NCBI RefSeq assembly: GCF_001536285.1
Contig: NZ_FAOZ01000006.1
Coordinates: forward strand, 1 to 64,000
Direction: 5' to 3'
Origin: Parafrankia irregularis
GTDB lineage: Bacteria > Actinomycetota > Actinomycetes > Frankiales > Frankiaceae
DNA: 64,000 nucleotides
In this document: positions 7,993-16,535 of the stretch, in pieces
How positions within the stretch are numbered: position 1 is the first letter of the stretch
How the letters are laid out: the number at the start of each line of letters is the position of its first letter
Program-made: the position numbers and the translations under genes
Notes under the pieces: generated by a model
Told to the model about the DNA's origin: nothing
Seen by the model: the letters and a program-made list of their open reading frames with translations, nothing else
Database searches by the model: none

Positions 7993-8895
7993 TCAGCCGT
8001 TGAGCGCCCGGTAGATCTCCCGCGTCGCACCGGAGCGGTTCAGCGTGATGAAGTGAAGCCCCGGTGCTCCGCCGGCCAGCAACCGTTCGGAGAGCTCGGT
8101 GGCCACCTCGATCCCGATGGCGCGAACAGCGGCCGGATCATCGGCCACAGCCTGCAGCCGGGCAGCAAGATCGGCCGGAAATTCAGCCCCGGACAGCTGC
8201 GCCATACGCACGATCTGCGCAACGTTGGTCACCGGCATGACACCGGGAATAATCGGTGCGTCACAACCCAGCCGACGAACGCGCTCGACCAGCCGGAAAT
8301 AGTCGTCGGCACCGAAGAAGAACTGGGTGATCGCGAAGTCCGCGCCGGCGTCCAGTTTCTGGACCAGAAAACGCGCGTCCGTCTCCAGGTCAGGAGACCG
8401 GGGATGTTTGTCCGGGAAGGCCGCGACGCCGACGCAGAAGTCCCCCAGTGAACGGACCAGCCGGACGAGATCCTCGGCATACGCGACACCGTCGGGATGA
8501 CGCACCCACTCCGCCTGAGGATCACCCGGAGGATCACCGCGCAGCGCCAGAACGTTACGTACACCGGCACCGGCGTAGCCCCCGATGACCTGCCGCAGCT
8601 CGGCCACGGAGTGGTTCACCGCGGTGAGGTGGCCGATCGGCGTCAGGTTGGTCTCGGTGGCGATCCGCTCGGTGACCCGAATGGTTCCGTCCCGCGTCGA
8701 ACCACCGGCGCCGTAGGTGACGGAGACGAAGCTCGGCTGCAGCGCCTCGACCTCACGCAGGGCCGTCCACAGCTGCCGCTCGCCCTCGGCCGTCTTCGGC
8801 GGAAAGAACTCGAAGGAGAACGACGTCCGCCCCGAGGCCAGACACTCCGCCACCGTCCTGGCCGTCGTCCTCGCCGCGTTCCCGACTGCTGTCAT
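7993..8895 (-). CDS. metF: 5,10-methylenetetrahydrofolate reductase
   Basis: MetF reduces 5,10-methylene-THF to 5-methyl-THF, the methyl donor for methionine synthesis. The 300-residue protein is full length and has the expected (beta/alpha)8 motifs: [10 protein letters not shown] near the start (catalytic glutamate), [30 protein letters not shown], and [13 protein letters not shown] and folate binding sites follow from these. The ATG at 8895 fits the usual length. It is followed downstream by a convergent repeat region. Upstream lies a 442-base gap shared with the divergent HNH gene. Confidence 0.95.
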   Translation of the reverse strand: MTAVGNAARTTARTVAECLASGRTSFSFEFFPPKTAEGERQLWTALREVEALQPSFVSVTYGAGGSTRDGTIRVTERIATETNLTPIGHLTAVNHSVAELRQVIGGYAGAGVRNVLALRGDPPGDPQAEWVRHPDGVAYAEDLVRLVRSLGDFCVGVAAFPDKHPRSPDLETDARFLVQKLDAGADFAITQFFFGADDYFRLVERVRRLGCDAPIIPGVMPVTNVAQIVRMAQLSGAEFPADLAARLQAVADDPAAVRAIGIEVATELSERLLAGGAPGLHFITLNRSGATREIYRALNG

Positions 8896-9285
8896 GCGTG
8901 GAACCCCGTCATGGGATACGAGCGTAGTCCCGCAGTGACGCAGACCCGGACCGGGTCCGCCCCACCGGAGGCCATCGTTGGCGAGGCCCTGTCGTCAGTT
9001 ATGGCCTTCCACAGTCATGGCCTCCCCTGGAGAGGCGAGACGGGTCATGTTGCACCGCGCGAGTCACGTTGTGTGGCTGTCGCGGGGCGCGGGCGGGTGG
9101 CAGCGCGGGTTCGGTGGGCGGGTGGCCGGGGGGGCTCGTGTGGTTCTTCTGGCGCCTGGCGACTGCAGGATGACCACCCGGCGCCGGGCCGTCAAGGCGG
9201 CCTGGGTGATGAGGGAACTCGTTGTGGCCTCACCTCTCCGGCACGGCCTGGCGGGCTGGTTCACGGCCTAACATCACCGATGCGG
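8896..9285. other. Intergenic region upstream of metF and the HNH gene
   Basis: No gene is supported in this 390-base stretch between two divergent genes. It should hold the metF promoter on the minus strand. The only clear signal is the LexA-type box that follows it. Confidence 0.5.
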
Positions 9286-9301
9286 TCGAACGCTCGTTCG
9301 A
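9286..9301. promoter_or_regulatory. LexA (SOS) box upstream of the 13E12 HNH gene
   Basis: TCGAACGCTCGTTCGA is an exact match to the actinobacterial LexA consensus TCGAAC-N4-GTTCGA. It lies inside a longer perfect palindrome (9-base arms 9284-9292 and 9295-9303). It is 36 bases before the ATG of the 13E12/DUF222 HNH gene. Several M. tuberculosis 13E12-repeat genes carry LexA boxes, so DNA-damage induction is a sound prediction. Confidence 0.85.
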
Positions 9302-9337
9302 CCACGGGGGACGTGTGAGCCGGCGGAGGGCAGACCC

Positions 9338-10630
9338 ATGACCACCACCATCAACCACCCGGCCCGTCTCCCCCTCGCCGAGGCCGACGGGAACATCTCC
9401 GCCGAGCACACGGCGTTCGAACACCACCTCCACCAGGAACTCGAAGGCCTACGCGCCGCCGCAGCCGCCCGCGCCGCAGCCGACGCGGACCTCCTGCGCC
9501 GTCACGCCCGCCTCGCCGCCCTCCAACCCCCCGACGGCTACGACACCACCGGACTGTTCGACACCGTCGTCGCCGGCAAGGTCGCCGGGGTGCTACGGGT
9601 CTCCACCACGATCGCGGCCCGCACCCTCGGGTTCGCCGCCCGGGTGACCCACCGCCTACCCGCCGCCCTCGACGCGCTCGCGGCCGGAATCCTGGACCTG
9701 CCCCGGCTACACGCGTTGGACCGTGCGACCGGCCCACTCGACGACGACCTCGCCGCCCAGGTCGTCGACCATGTCCTGGCCCAGGGCCCACGCGCCCATC
9801 AGATCCAGTTCACCGCCGCCTGCCGCCGAGCCGTCGTGGCCCTCGACCCCGACGGCGCCGCCACCCGATCGGCACGCCAGACCCGGCGCCGCCGGGTCTG
9901 GCTGACCCCGAAAGGCGACGGCATGGCCCAACTCGGAGCGTTCCTCCCCGCCCCCGACGCACTCGCCTGCCGCCAGCGGATCGAACAGATCACCGACCAG
10001 ACCCAGGCCCGGCGGGACCCCAACGACACCCGCAGCCGCGACGAGATCCGCGCCGACACCCTCACCAACCTCATCCTCAACCCCCACCACACCACCGCCG
10101 GCCCGGCCGGCGTAGAGGTACAGGTCATCGTCCCGATTGCCACCCTGCTCGACCTCGACACAACCCCCGGCGAGCTTCCCGGCTACGGGCCGCCACCCGC
10201 CGACATCGCCCGCGAGATCGCCTACCGGCCCGGATCAACCTGGCGGCGGATACTCGTCGACCCCGAAGGCCACCTCGTCGAACTCGGTGCCCGGCGTTAC
10301 CCCAGCCCCGCCCAGCACCGCCACATCCAGACCCGGAACCGGCACTGCGTGTTCCCGCACTGCACCCGCCCCGCCCGACGCTGCGACACCGACCACACCC
10401 ACCCCTACACCCACGGCGGCAAGACAGTCGTCACCAACCTGGGACCGATGTGCCGACGGCACCACCGGGTCCGCCACCACACCCGCTGGCGCGTCACCCA
10501 GCCCCGCCCCGGAGTATTCAGCTGGACCAGCCCCACCGGCCGCCACTACGAGGTCCGCCCCCACTCCTACCGCGACGGCGAGAACACCACCCACGGCCAC
10601 GGCACCACCAGCGGGCACGAGCCGTGGTGA
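9338..10630 (+). CDS. DUF222 / 13E12-repeat protein with C-terminal HNH endonuclease domain
   Basis: This 430-residue protein has an alpha-helical, alanine-rich DUF222 region (residues about 20-310). A C-terminal HNH nuclease follows: CVFPHCTRPARRCDTDH, then HPYTHGGKT, NLGPMC and RRHH, with the paired zinc cysteines and the D-x-D-H/N/H catalytic set. Such proteins form the mobile-like 13E12 family of actinobacteria; their biological role is unsettled. The coding strand is unusually C-rich and G-poor compared with its neighbours, which may mark transfer. A LexA box 36 bases upstream implies SOS control. I see no inverted repeats or split introns that would make it part of an insertion sequence. 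Confidence 0.85.
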   Translation: MTTTINHPARLPLAEADGNISAEHTAFEHHLHQELEGLRAAAAARAAADADLLRRHARLAALQPPDGYDTTGLFDTVVAGKVAGVLRVSTTIAARTLGFAARVTHRLPAALDALAAGILDLPRLHALDRATGPLDDDLAAQVVDHVLAQGPRAHQIQFTAACRRAVVALDPDGAATRSARQTRRRRVWLTPKGDGMAQLGAFLPAPDALACRQRIEQITDQTQARRDPNDTRSRDEIRADTLTNLILNPHHTTAGPAGVEVQVIVPIATLLDLDTTPGELPGYGPPPADIAREIAYRPGSTWRRILVDPEGHLVELGARRYPSPAQHRHIQTRNRHCVFPHCTRPARRCDTDHTHPYTHGGKTVVTNLGPMCRRHHRVRHHTRWRVTQPRPGVFSWTSPTGRHYEVRPHSYRDGENTTHGHGTTSGHEPW

Positions 10631-10657
10631 GCAAAATGATCGGCCGCCGAGATATCG

Positions 10658-10677
10658 GCCCACGAGCAGTGGGCTCA
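10658..10677. terminator. Weak hairpin between convergent stops
   Basis: GCCCAC (10658-10663) and GTGGGC (10669-10674) form a 6-base stem with a 5-base loop, directly against the stop codon of the minus-strand gene. It lies between two convergent genes and may act on both strands. The stem is short. Confidence 0.35.
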
Positions 10678-11361
10678 GATGCGGACTGGCCCTTGCTCAG
10701 AGGCACGCTTGATCCAGATCTTGCCGGCGACACTGCGCGCGAACACCCGCCGCCGCGCCGCGGGCACGTTGGGCAGCTCGACCGACGCCAGCTGCGGGTT
10801 GCCGGTCTCCACCTCCACCTCGTAGTCGCCGTCGGGAAGGACGAGGATCACCATGCCCTCGTCGCTCACCGCGGACAGGTTGTCCGGAGGCGCATCGAAG
10901 TGCAGGTTGACGTCACCGGTGCGGCTACGGGCATTGATCCGGCCACCGGTGAGCTCACGACCGGTGATCCCGCCGCTCTCGGTGACCAGAAGCAGGTCGC
11001 CGGCCGAACCCCAGAGCGTGATCTCTCCGGATCTGACCTCCGCCCGGCCCTTCGTCCCTCTCGGCAGCTTCAGCCGGACGACCGCGTCGCTGGAGGTACC
11101 GTCCAGGCGCAGCACGTCGCCCGCGCGGGTCAGCACCGGCCGGGTCCGACCCGGCCGGCGGCGCGCGAGGATCTCGACCCGGACGTTCGAACGGTCGTAC
11201 TCACCGATCTCCACTCGGCCGGCGGCGAGCCGGGCCTCGACGGCCGCCACCCCGTCGACCGTGCTCTCCAGCCGCTCCGGCGGCATGCGCAGCAGGACGA
11301 ACGCGCTGCCGGCGACCAGGAGCAGCATGATGCCGAGCGCAACGACCACCAGATCGGACAC
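10675..11361 (-). CDS. DUF4097-type membrane-anchored beta-repeat protein
   Basis: This 228-residue protein starts with one membrane segment (VVVALGIMLLLVAGSAFVLL, residues about 4-23). The outer domain has repeated short beta strands of the right-handed-helix type seen in DUF4097 / putative adhesin proteins: RVEIGEYDRSNVRVEI, VRSGEITLWGSAGD, GGRINARSRTGDVNLHF, SDEGMVILVLPDGDYEVE. The start is taken at GTG 11361, just after GGAGG at 11366-11370. Its function is unknown; relatives are envelope proteins of unclear role. It is divergent from crtI with a 341-base gap. Confidence 0.7.
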   Translation of the reverse strand: MSDLVVVALGIMLLLVAGSAFVLLRMPPERLESTVDGVAAVEARLAAGRVEIGEYDRSNVRVEILARRRPGRTRPVLTRAGDVLRLDGTSSDAVVRLKLPRGTKGRAEVRSGEITLWGSAGDLLLVTESGGITGRELTGGRINARSRTGDVNLHFDAPPDNLSAVSDEGMVILVLPDGDYEVEVETGNPQLASVELPNVPAARRRVFARSVAGKIWIKRASEQGPVRI

Positions 11362-11702
11362 GACACCTCCGGGCGTGGGAGCCGCGAACCACGAACCCGG
11401 ACAGACAGCCCGCAGTTCACAGATCACAGATCGGGACGGTCGAACGCTACCGGTTTCCCAGCCGGTCGGACCGTGCCGGACGGCCCGGCGGGTGGTGAGA
11501 TGCGCGGCTCCCCCGGCGTCGCCATGGCCTGGCGGCAGATCAGCAGGTCGGCGGACCGGCACGGGTCGAAACGACGATTCCCCGCCACGGTCGTCTCAGG
11601 GCAGGCTCCGCCCGGAACCCACCGAGGTGGTCCCGGCCGCACCGCCGTCCGTCCTGGTGAAACGCTGGACCTGCGGCAGAGGCGCGGCGGAGAGGACGTC
11701 CC
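11362..11702. other. Divergent promoter region between the DUF4097 gene and crtI
   Basis: The 341 bases contain no supported gene. Promoters for both flanking genes should lie here. An open frame on the minus strand continues the DUF4097 frame upstream but lacks a ribosome site or membrane-compatible sequence. A GGAGAGG lies a few bases ahead of the crtI start. Confidence 0.45.
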
Positions 11703-13223
11703 ATGCGAACAGTGACCGGACCGGCGGAGCACGTCGTGATCGTCGGGGCGGGGTTGGGTGGGCTGTCGGCCGCGCTGCGGCTGACCGGTGCCGGCAGGCG
11801 GGTGACCGTGCTCGAGCGGGAGGACTTCCCTGGCGGTCGCGCGGGGTCGTTGCGGCTGGGCGGCTACCGCTTCGACACCGGTCCGACCGTGCTGACCATG
11901 CCGGAGCTGATCGCCGACGCGTTCGGCTCCGTGGGCGAGGACCTGGACAAGTGGCTGACCCTGCGCCGGCTCGACCCGATGTACCGGGCACGGTTCGCCG
12001 ACGGCTCCGTCCTGGACGTCCGGGCCGACCCGGCGGACACCGAACAGGGGGTGCGGGACCTGTGCGGACCCGCGGAGGCCGCGGGCTTCCGCCGCTTCAC
12101 CGACTTCGCCACCCGGATGTTCCGGGCCGAGATGCGGGACTTCATCGACGCCCAGGTCGACTCGCCGCTGGCACTGCTGCGCCCGTCCCTGGCCCGGGTC
12201 GCCGCGCTCGGTGGCTTCCGGCGCCTCGACACCGTGGTCGGGCGGTACCTGCGCGACCCGCGGACCCGACGGCTGTTCACCTTCCAGGCGATGTACGCCG
12301 GTCTCGATCCGCACCGGGCGCTGGCGCTTTACGCGGTGATCTCCTACATGGACTCGGTGGCCGGGGTCTACCACGTCGACGGCGGCCCCCATGCCGTTGC
12401 CACGGCCATGGCGGACGCGGCGGCGCGGCACGGGGCGGTCTTCCGTTACGGGTCCGAGGTGAGCCGGGTCGAGGTGCGTGGCGGGCGGGCGGTGGCCGTG
12501 CACACGGCCGACGGTGAGCGGGTGCCGGCGGACGTGGTGATCCTCAATCCCGATCTGCCGGTCGCCTACCGTGATCTGCTTCCCCCGTCGGTCGCGCCGG
12601 CCCGGCTGGGCCGGCTGCGCTTCTCGCCGTCCTGCTTCCTGCTGCTCGCCGGCGCCCGGGTCGCCCATCCCGAGGCGACTCATCACACGATCCACTTCGG
12701 GCAGGCCTGGCGGCGCACCTTCGAGGAGATCATCAGTCGGGGCGAGCTGATGAGCGACCCGTCGTTCCTGGTGAGCACGCCGTCGGTGACCGAGCCCGCG
12801 GCGGCACCGGCCGGCGCGCACAGCTACTACGTCCTGTTCCCCACCCCGAACCTCACCGCGCCGCTGGACTGGTCCGTCCTCGGTCCGCGCTATCGCGACG
12901 AGGTCGTCGCCGTCCTCGAACGCGCCGGCTACGCCGACTTCGGCTCGGCGGTCGAGGTGGAGCAGATCACCACCCCGGCGGACTGGCGCAGCCGCGGCAT
13001 GGCCGCGGGAGCTCCGTTCGCCGCGGCGCACACGTTCTCCCAGACGGGGCCGTTCCGGCCCGGCAACCTGGCACCCGGCCTCGACAACGTGATCTTCACC
13101 GGAAGCGGCACCCGGCCCGGGGTGGGGGTGCCCATGGTGTTGATTTCAGGCCGACTTGCGGCGGAGCGGGTCCTCGGCCGTGATCGCGGTTACCGCACCC
13201 GAGCGCTGGTCGACATTCCGTGA
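11703..13223 (+). CDS. crtI: Phytoene desaturase
   Basis: CrtI uses FAD to convert phytoene through successive desaturations to neurosporene, lycopene or a further product. This 506-residue protein is full length. It has the N-terminal HVVIVGAGLGGLSAALRL dinucleotide fold, the PGGRAGSLRLGGYRFDTGP signature (residues about 43-61), the mid-protein GVYHVDGGPHAV, and the C-terminal GSGTRPGVGVPMVLISGRLA. It is closer to standard CrtI than the enzyme at 5154-6707. The ATG at 11703 has GGAGAGG shortly upstream. crtB, its usual partner, follows at 16536, after three MoxR-system genes on the same strand. Confidence 0.93.
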   Translation: MRTVTGPAEHVVIVGAGLGGLSAALRLTGAGRRVTVLEREDFPGGRAGSLRLGGYRFDTGPTVLTMPELIADAFGSVGEDLDKWLTLRRLDPMYRARFADGSVLDVRADPADTEQGVRDLCGPAEAAGFRRFTDFATRMFRAEMRDFIDAQVDSPLALLRPSLARVAALGGFRRLDTVVGRYLRDPRTRRLFTFQAMYAGLDPHRALALYAVISYMDSVAGVYHVDGGPHAVATAMADAAARHGAVFRYGSEVSRVEVRGGRAVAVHTADGERVPADVVILNPDLPVAYRDLLPPSVAPARLGRLRFSPSCFLLLAGARVAHPEATHHTIHFGQAWRRTFEEIISRGELMSDPSFLVSTPSVTEPAAAPAGAHSYYVLFPTPNLTAPLDWSVLGPRYRDEVVAVLERAGYADFGSAVEVEQITTPADWRSRGMAAGAPFAAAHTFSQTGPFRPGNLAPGLDNVIFTGSGTRPGVGVPMVLISGRLAAERVLGRDRGYRTRALVDIP

Positions 13224-13362
13224 TTCCACCGTGTGTTCACCAGGATTGCCCGCCGCCATCAGATGACGGAGTTCCTGAAGAGCGCCTTAGAAGAGGCTTC
13301 CGACCACACTGTCCCGAGTCCTCGGGCCCTCGATTCCGTCCGTTGTCTGGGAGGATGGACTC

Positions 13363-14538
13363 ATGAACGAGTGGACGACCGATCCCGGCGTGGCGGCATC
13401 CGACGTCGAGGCCCGGACGCCCGCCGATCCGCCGGCCCATGACGTGGCCACCGACGCCGCGCTGCTGGAACGAGCGCTCTTCGAGGTCAAGAAGGTCATC
13501 GTCGGTCAGGACCACATGGTCGAGCGCATGCTGGTCGCGCTGCTCGCCCGCGGGCACTGCCTGCTGGAGGGTGTGCCCGGCGTCGCGAAGACGCTGGCAG
13601 TGCAGACGCTGGCAACGGTCGTCGGTGGCTCCTTCGTGCGGATCCAGTTCACCAGCGATCTGGTCCCCTCCGACATCATCGGCACGCGGATCTTCCGCGG
13701 CAGCCGGGAGACGTTCGATATAGAGCTCGGCCCGGTGTTCGCCAACTTCGTTCTCGCGGACGAAATCAACCGTGCACCGGCCAAGGTCCAGTCGGCGTTG
13801 TTGGAGGTCATGTCGGAACGGCAGGTATCCCTGGGCGGGGTCACCCATCCGCTGCCGCTGCCCTTCCTCGTTCTCGCTACACAGAACCCGATCGAGTCCG
13901 AAGGCGTGTATCCGCTGCCGGAGGCGCAGCGTGACCGTTTCCTCATGAAGGTGACGGTTCCCTATCCGAACGCGGCCGAGGAGCTGGAGATCGTCCGGCG
14001 GATGGGGGTGCGTCCACCCACCGCGGAGACCGTCCTCGACCCGGACGCGCTCGTCCGCCTGCAGAACCGAGCGGACGACGTGTTCGTCCACCACGCGATC
14101 ACCGAGTACGCCGTCCGCCTGGTGCTCGCCACCCGTTCGCCGGCCGAGGTCAACCTGCCCGAGCTCGGCGGGCACCTGGCCTACGGTGCCTCACCACGCG
14201 CGTCACTCGGGCTCGTCTCCGCCGCGCGGGCGCTGGCGCTGCTGCGCGGGCGTGACTACGTCGTCCCCGACGACGTAGCGGCGGTGGCCCTCGACGTGCT
14301 GCCGCACCGCCTGGTGCTCTCCTACGAGGCTCTTGCCGAAGGACTCACCGCCGAGGAGATCGCCCGGCGCATCCTCGGCGCGCTGCCGCCTCCCCAGATC
14401 GCCCCCCGCCAGCAGAACGCGGCCGAGCACGGCCTGCACAACGGGCACCGCTCACCGCCGCCGACCCATTCCGGGCGCTGGCAAACCGATCCGCGGACCG
14501 GCTTCCCCGAGTACTTCGACGGCGGGCCGGCGCGGTGA
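13363..14538 (+). CDS. moxR: MoxR-family AAA+ ATPase
   Basis: MoxR ATPases act as chaperone-like remodelers, typically with VWA proteins. Walker A is LLEGVPGVAKT (residues about 67-77), Walker B/sensor region FVLADEINRAPAKVQSALL, and ATQNPIESEG carries sensor 1. The C-terminal AAA lid ends with YEALAEGLTAEEI. About 45 residues of Pro/His-rich tail follow. GGAGG lies just ahead of the ATG at 13363. The stop overlaps the start of the DUF58 gene (GTGA), so these genes are translationally coupled. The trio sits between crtI and crtB, and the biological target is unknown. Confidence 0.92.
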   Translation: MNEWTTDPGVAASDVEARTPADPPAHDVATDAALLERALFEVKKVIVGQDHMVERMLVALLARGHCLLEGVPGVAKTLAVQTLATVVGGSFVRIQFTSDLVPSDIIGTRIFRGSRETFDIELGPVFANFVLADEINRAPAKVQSALLEVMSERQVSLGGVTHPLPLPFLVLATQNPIESEGVYPLPEAQRDRFLMKVTVPYPNAAEELEIVRRMGVRPPTAETVLDPDALVRLQNRADDVFVHHAITEYAVRLVLATRSPAEVNLPELGGHLAYGASPRASLGLVSAARALALLRGRDYVVPDDVAAVALDVLPHRLVLSYEALAEGLTAEEIARRILGALPPPQIAPRQQNAAEHGLHNGHRSPPPTHSGRWQTDPRTGFPEYFDGGPAR

Positions 14539-15542
14539 GACGGTCCGATCGGCCCGGCGCGACCACGCCGCGGGTGATCTCCCAGCCACCGGCGACCTCA
14601 CCGTCGGTGGAGCGGACGCTGCGCGGCCTCGAACTCGCCGTCAACCGCCGCCTGGACGGCATGCTCCTCGGCGACCACCTCGGGCTCCTGCCGGGTCAGG
14701 GGACCGAGAAGGCCGAAAGCCGCGAGTACCACGTCGGCGACGACGTCCGGCGGATGGACTGGGCCGTGACCGCGCGGACGACGGTCCCGCATGTACACGA
14801 CCTGGTCGCCGACCGGGAGCTGGAGACCTGGGCGCTGGTGGATCTCACCGCCAGCCAGGAGTTCGGCACCACCTCGATCCGCAAGCGGGAGCTGGCGATC
14901 GCGGCCACGGCCGCGATCGGCTTCCTCACCGCCCGCACCGGCAACCGGATGGGCGCCCTCGCCCTGACCCCGACCGGGCCGCAGCTGATTCCAGCCCGGC
15001 CGGGCCGCCAGGGGCTGCGGACCCTGCTGCGGGCGCTCCTGTCCGTTCCCGAGGCGGCTCACGACCGTCCCGTGCGGCGGCCTGACCATTCCGCGGCCAC
15101 CGACCTCGCCGCCGCGGTCGCCGCGATGGACCGGCCGCGCCGCCGCCGTGGCCTCGCCGTGGTCATAAGCGACTTCCTCCCCACCGACCTGGGCTGGGAG
15201 CGGCCGATGCGGGCACTCGCGGCACGCCATCAGCTGCTCGCCGTGGAGGTCCTCGATCCCGCCGAGCTGGCCCTGCCGGCCGTCGGGCTGCTCTCCGTCG
15301 TGGACGCGGAGACCGGCGCGGTGCTGGAGGTGCCCACCTCGTCACGGCGGGTCCGCGAGCGCTACAGCCGGGCCGCGGCCGAGCACCGTGCCCAGGTTGC
15401 GCTGGCGCTGCGCAGGGTGGGCGCCGGGCACCTGGTGCTGCGCACGGACTCGGACTGGCTGGTCGACATCGTCCGGTACGTGTCGGCGTCGCGGGTGACC
15501 CGTGGCGCGGCCCGGCGGCCACCGGTGGGTGCGGGCGCGTGA
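14535..15542 (+). CDS. DUF58 domain protein, partner of MoxR
   Basis: This 335-residue protein carries the DUF58 signature GDDVRRMDWAVTART (residues about 69-83), found in MoxR gene clusters. It continues with a von Willebrand-like core: ETWALVDLTASQEFGT, AIAATAAIGFLTARTGNRMG. I see no membrane spans, unlike longer DUF58 proteins. It starts at GTG 14535 within the moxR stop and its own stop overlaps the next start at 15539. Function is inferred only from the MoxR-DUF58-VWA arrangement, which is seen for envelope stress and metalloprotein maturation systems. Confidence 0.88.
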   Translation: MRRSDRPGATTPRVISQPPATSPSVERTLRGLELAVNRRLDGMLLGDHLGLLPGQGTEKAESREYHVGDDVRRMDWAVTARTTVPHVHDLVADRELETWALVDLTASQEFGTTSIRKRELAIAATAAIGFLTARTGNRMGALALTPTGPQLIPARPGRQGLRTLLRALLSVPEAAHDRPVRRPDHSAATDLAAAVAAMDRPRRRRGLAVVISDFLPTDLGWERPMRALAARHQLLAVEVLDPAELALPAVGLLSVVDAETGAVLEVPTSSRRVRERYSRAAAEHRAQVALALRRVGAGHLVLRTDSDWLVDIVRYVSASRVTRGAARRPPVGAGA

Positions 15543-16498
15543 GCTTCCTCGCGGGCCACTGGCTGTGGCTCTTCGTCGCGGTGGCCGCGCTGGCGGCGGC
15601 GTACATCGTGGTGTCGATGCGCCGGCGGGTCTACGCGGCGCGGCTGTCCTCGACGGCGCTGCTGTCCAGCGTGCTGCCGCGGCGGCCGCAGTGGTGGCGC
15701 CGCCATGTGCCGGCGGCACTGCTGCTGCTCACCCTGGCCGGGCTGGTGATCTCGCTGGCGCGGCCGGCGCGGGCCGAGCGGGTTCCCCGCGAGCGCGCCA
15801 CCATCATCCTGGCGATCGACGTGTCGAACTCGATGGCGGCCACCGACATCCAGCCGACCCGCCTCGAGGCCGCGAAGCAGGGCGCCCAGGCGTTCGTCGA
15901 CCAGCTGCCACCCCGCATCAACCTCGGACTGGTCTCGTTCGCCGGGTCGGCGGCCGTTCTGGTCCCGGCCTCCACCGACCGGGAGTCGGTCCGGTCCGGC
16001 ATCCGCGGCCTGCAGCTCGGCCCCGCGACCGCGGTCGGTGAGGGCATCTTCGCCTCACTGCAGGCGATCACCACCGCCGGCGAGCGGATGTCGGACGAGG
16101 GCCAGCCACCACCGCCCGCCGCGATCGTCCTGCTCTCCGACGGCGAGACGACCCGCGGCCGGCCGAACACCCAGGCCGCCACCGCCGCGCGGGACGCCGA
16201 GGTTCCGGTCGACACCATCGCCTACGGCACCTCGGACGGAACCCTCGACGTCGGCGGGCAGCAGATTCCCGTCCCCGTGAACGAGGACGCGCTGCGCGAG
16301 CTGGCCGAGCAGACCGGCGGCTCCTACCACCGGGCGACCACCGGGGACGAGCTGCAGTCCGTCTACCGCGGCCTGGGCAGCTCCATCGGGTACCGCACCG
16401 AATACCGTGAGATAACGTCCTGGTTCATCGGGCTTTCCCTCGGTCTCGGTCTGGCCGCGGCGGCGCTCTCCCTGGCCTTCTCCTCACGGCTGCCCTGA
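15539..16498 (+). CDS. Membrane-anchored VWA-domain protein (BatA-like)
   Basis: This protein has 319 residues. Two N-terminal membrane segments (LWLFVAVAALAAAYIVV and AALLLLTLAGLVISLA) precede a von Willebrand A domain with an intact MIDAS: DVSNSMAATD (DxSxS, residues about 94-103), then AVGEGIF (the MIDAS threonine position appears as PATAVGE) and LLSDGETTRG. A final membrane segment, GLSLGLGLAAAALSLAF, ends the protein. The GTG start at 15539 overlaps the DUF58 stop. Together with MoxR and DUF58 it forms a membrane-bound remodelling complex by family analogy. It ends 37 bases before crtB, so crtB may share the transcript. Confidence 0.9.
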   Translation: MSFLAGHWLWLFVAVAALAAAYIVVSMRRRVYAARLSSTALLSSVLPRRPQWWRRHVPAALLLLTLAGLVISLARPARAERVPRERATIILAIDVSNSMAATDIQPTRLEAAKQGAQAFVDQLPPRINLGLVSFAGSAAVLVPASTDRESVRSGIRGLQLGPATAVGEGIFASLQAITTAGERMSDEGQPPPPAAIVLLSDGETTRGRPNTQAATAARDAEVPVDTIAYGTSDGTLDVGGQQIPVPVNEDALRELAEQTGGSYHRATTGDELQSVYRGLGSSIGYRTEYREITSWFIGLSLGLGLAAAALSLAFSSRLP

Positions 16499-16535
16499 AC
16501 CTGCTGCTCAGGCGACTTCGACTACTCTGGCTGAT

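Noticed and set aside
9338-10630. HNH gene as part of an insertion sequence or group II intron
   Set aside because: No terminal inverted repeats, no reverse transcriptase, and the DUF222 fusion fits the 13E12 family.
11424-13031. 535-codon minus-strand open frame
   Set aside because: It is antisense to crtI; repeats of charged residues are typical of shadow frames.
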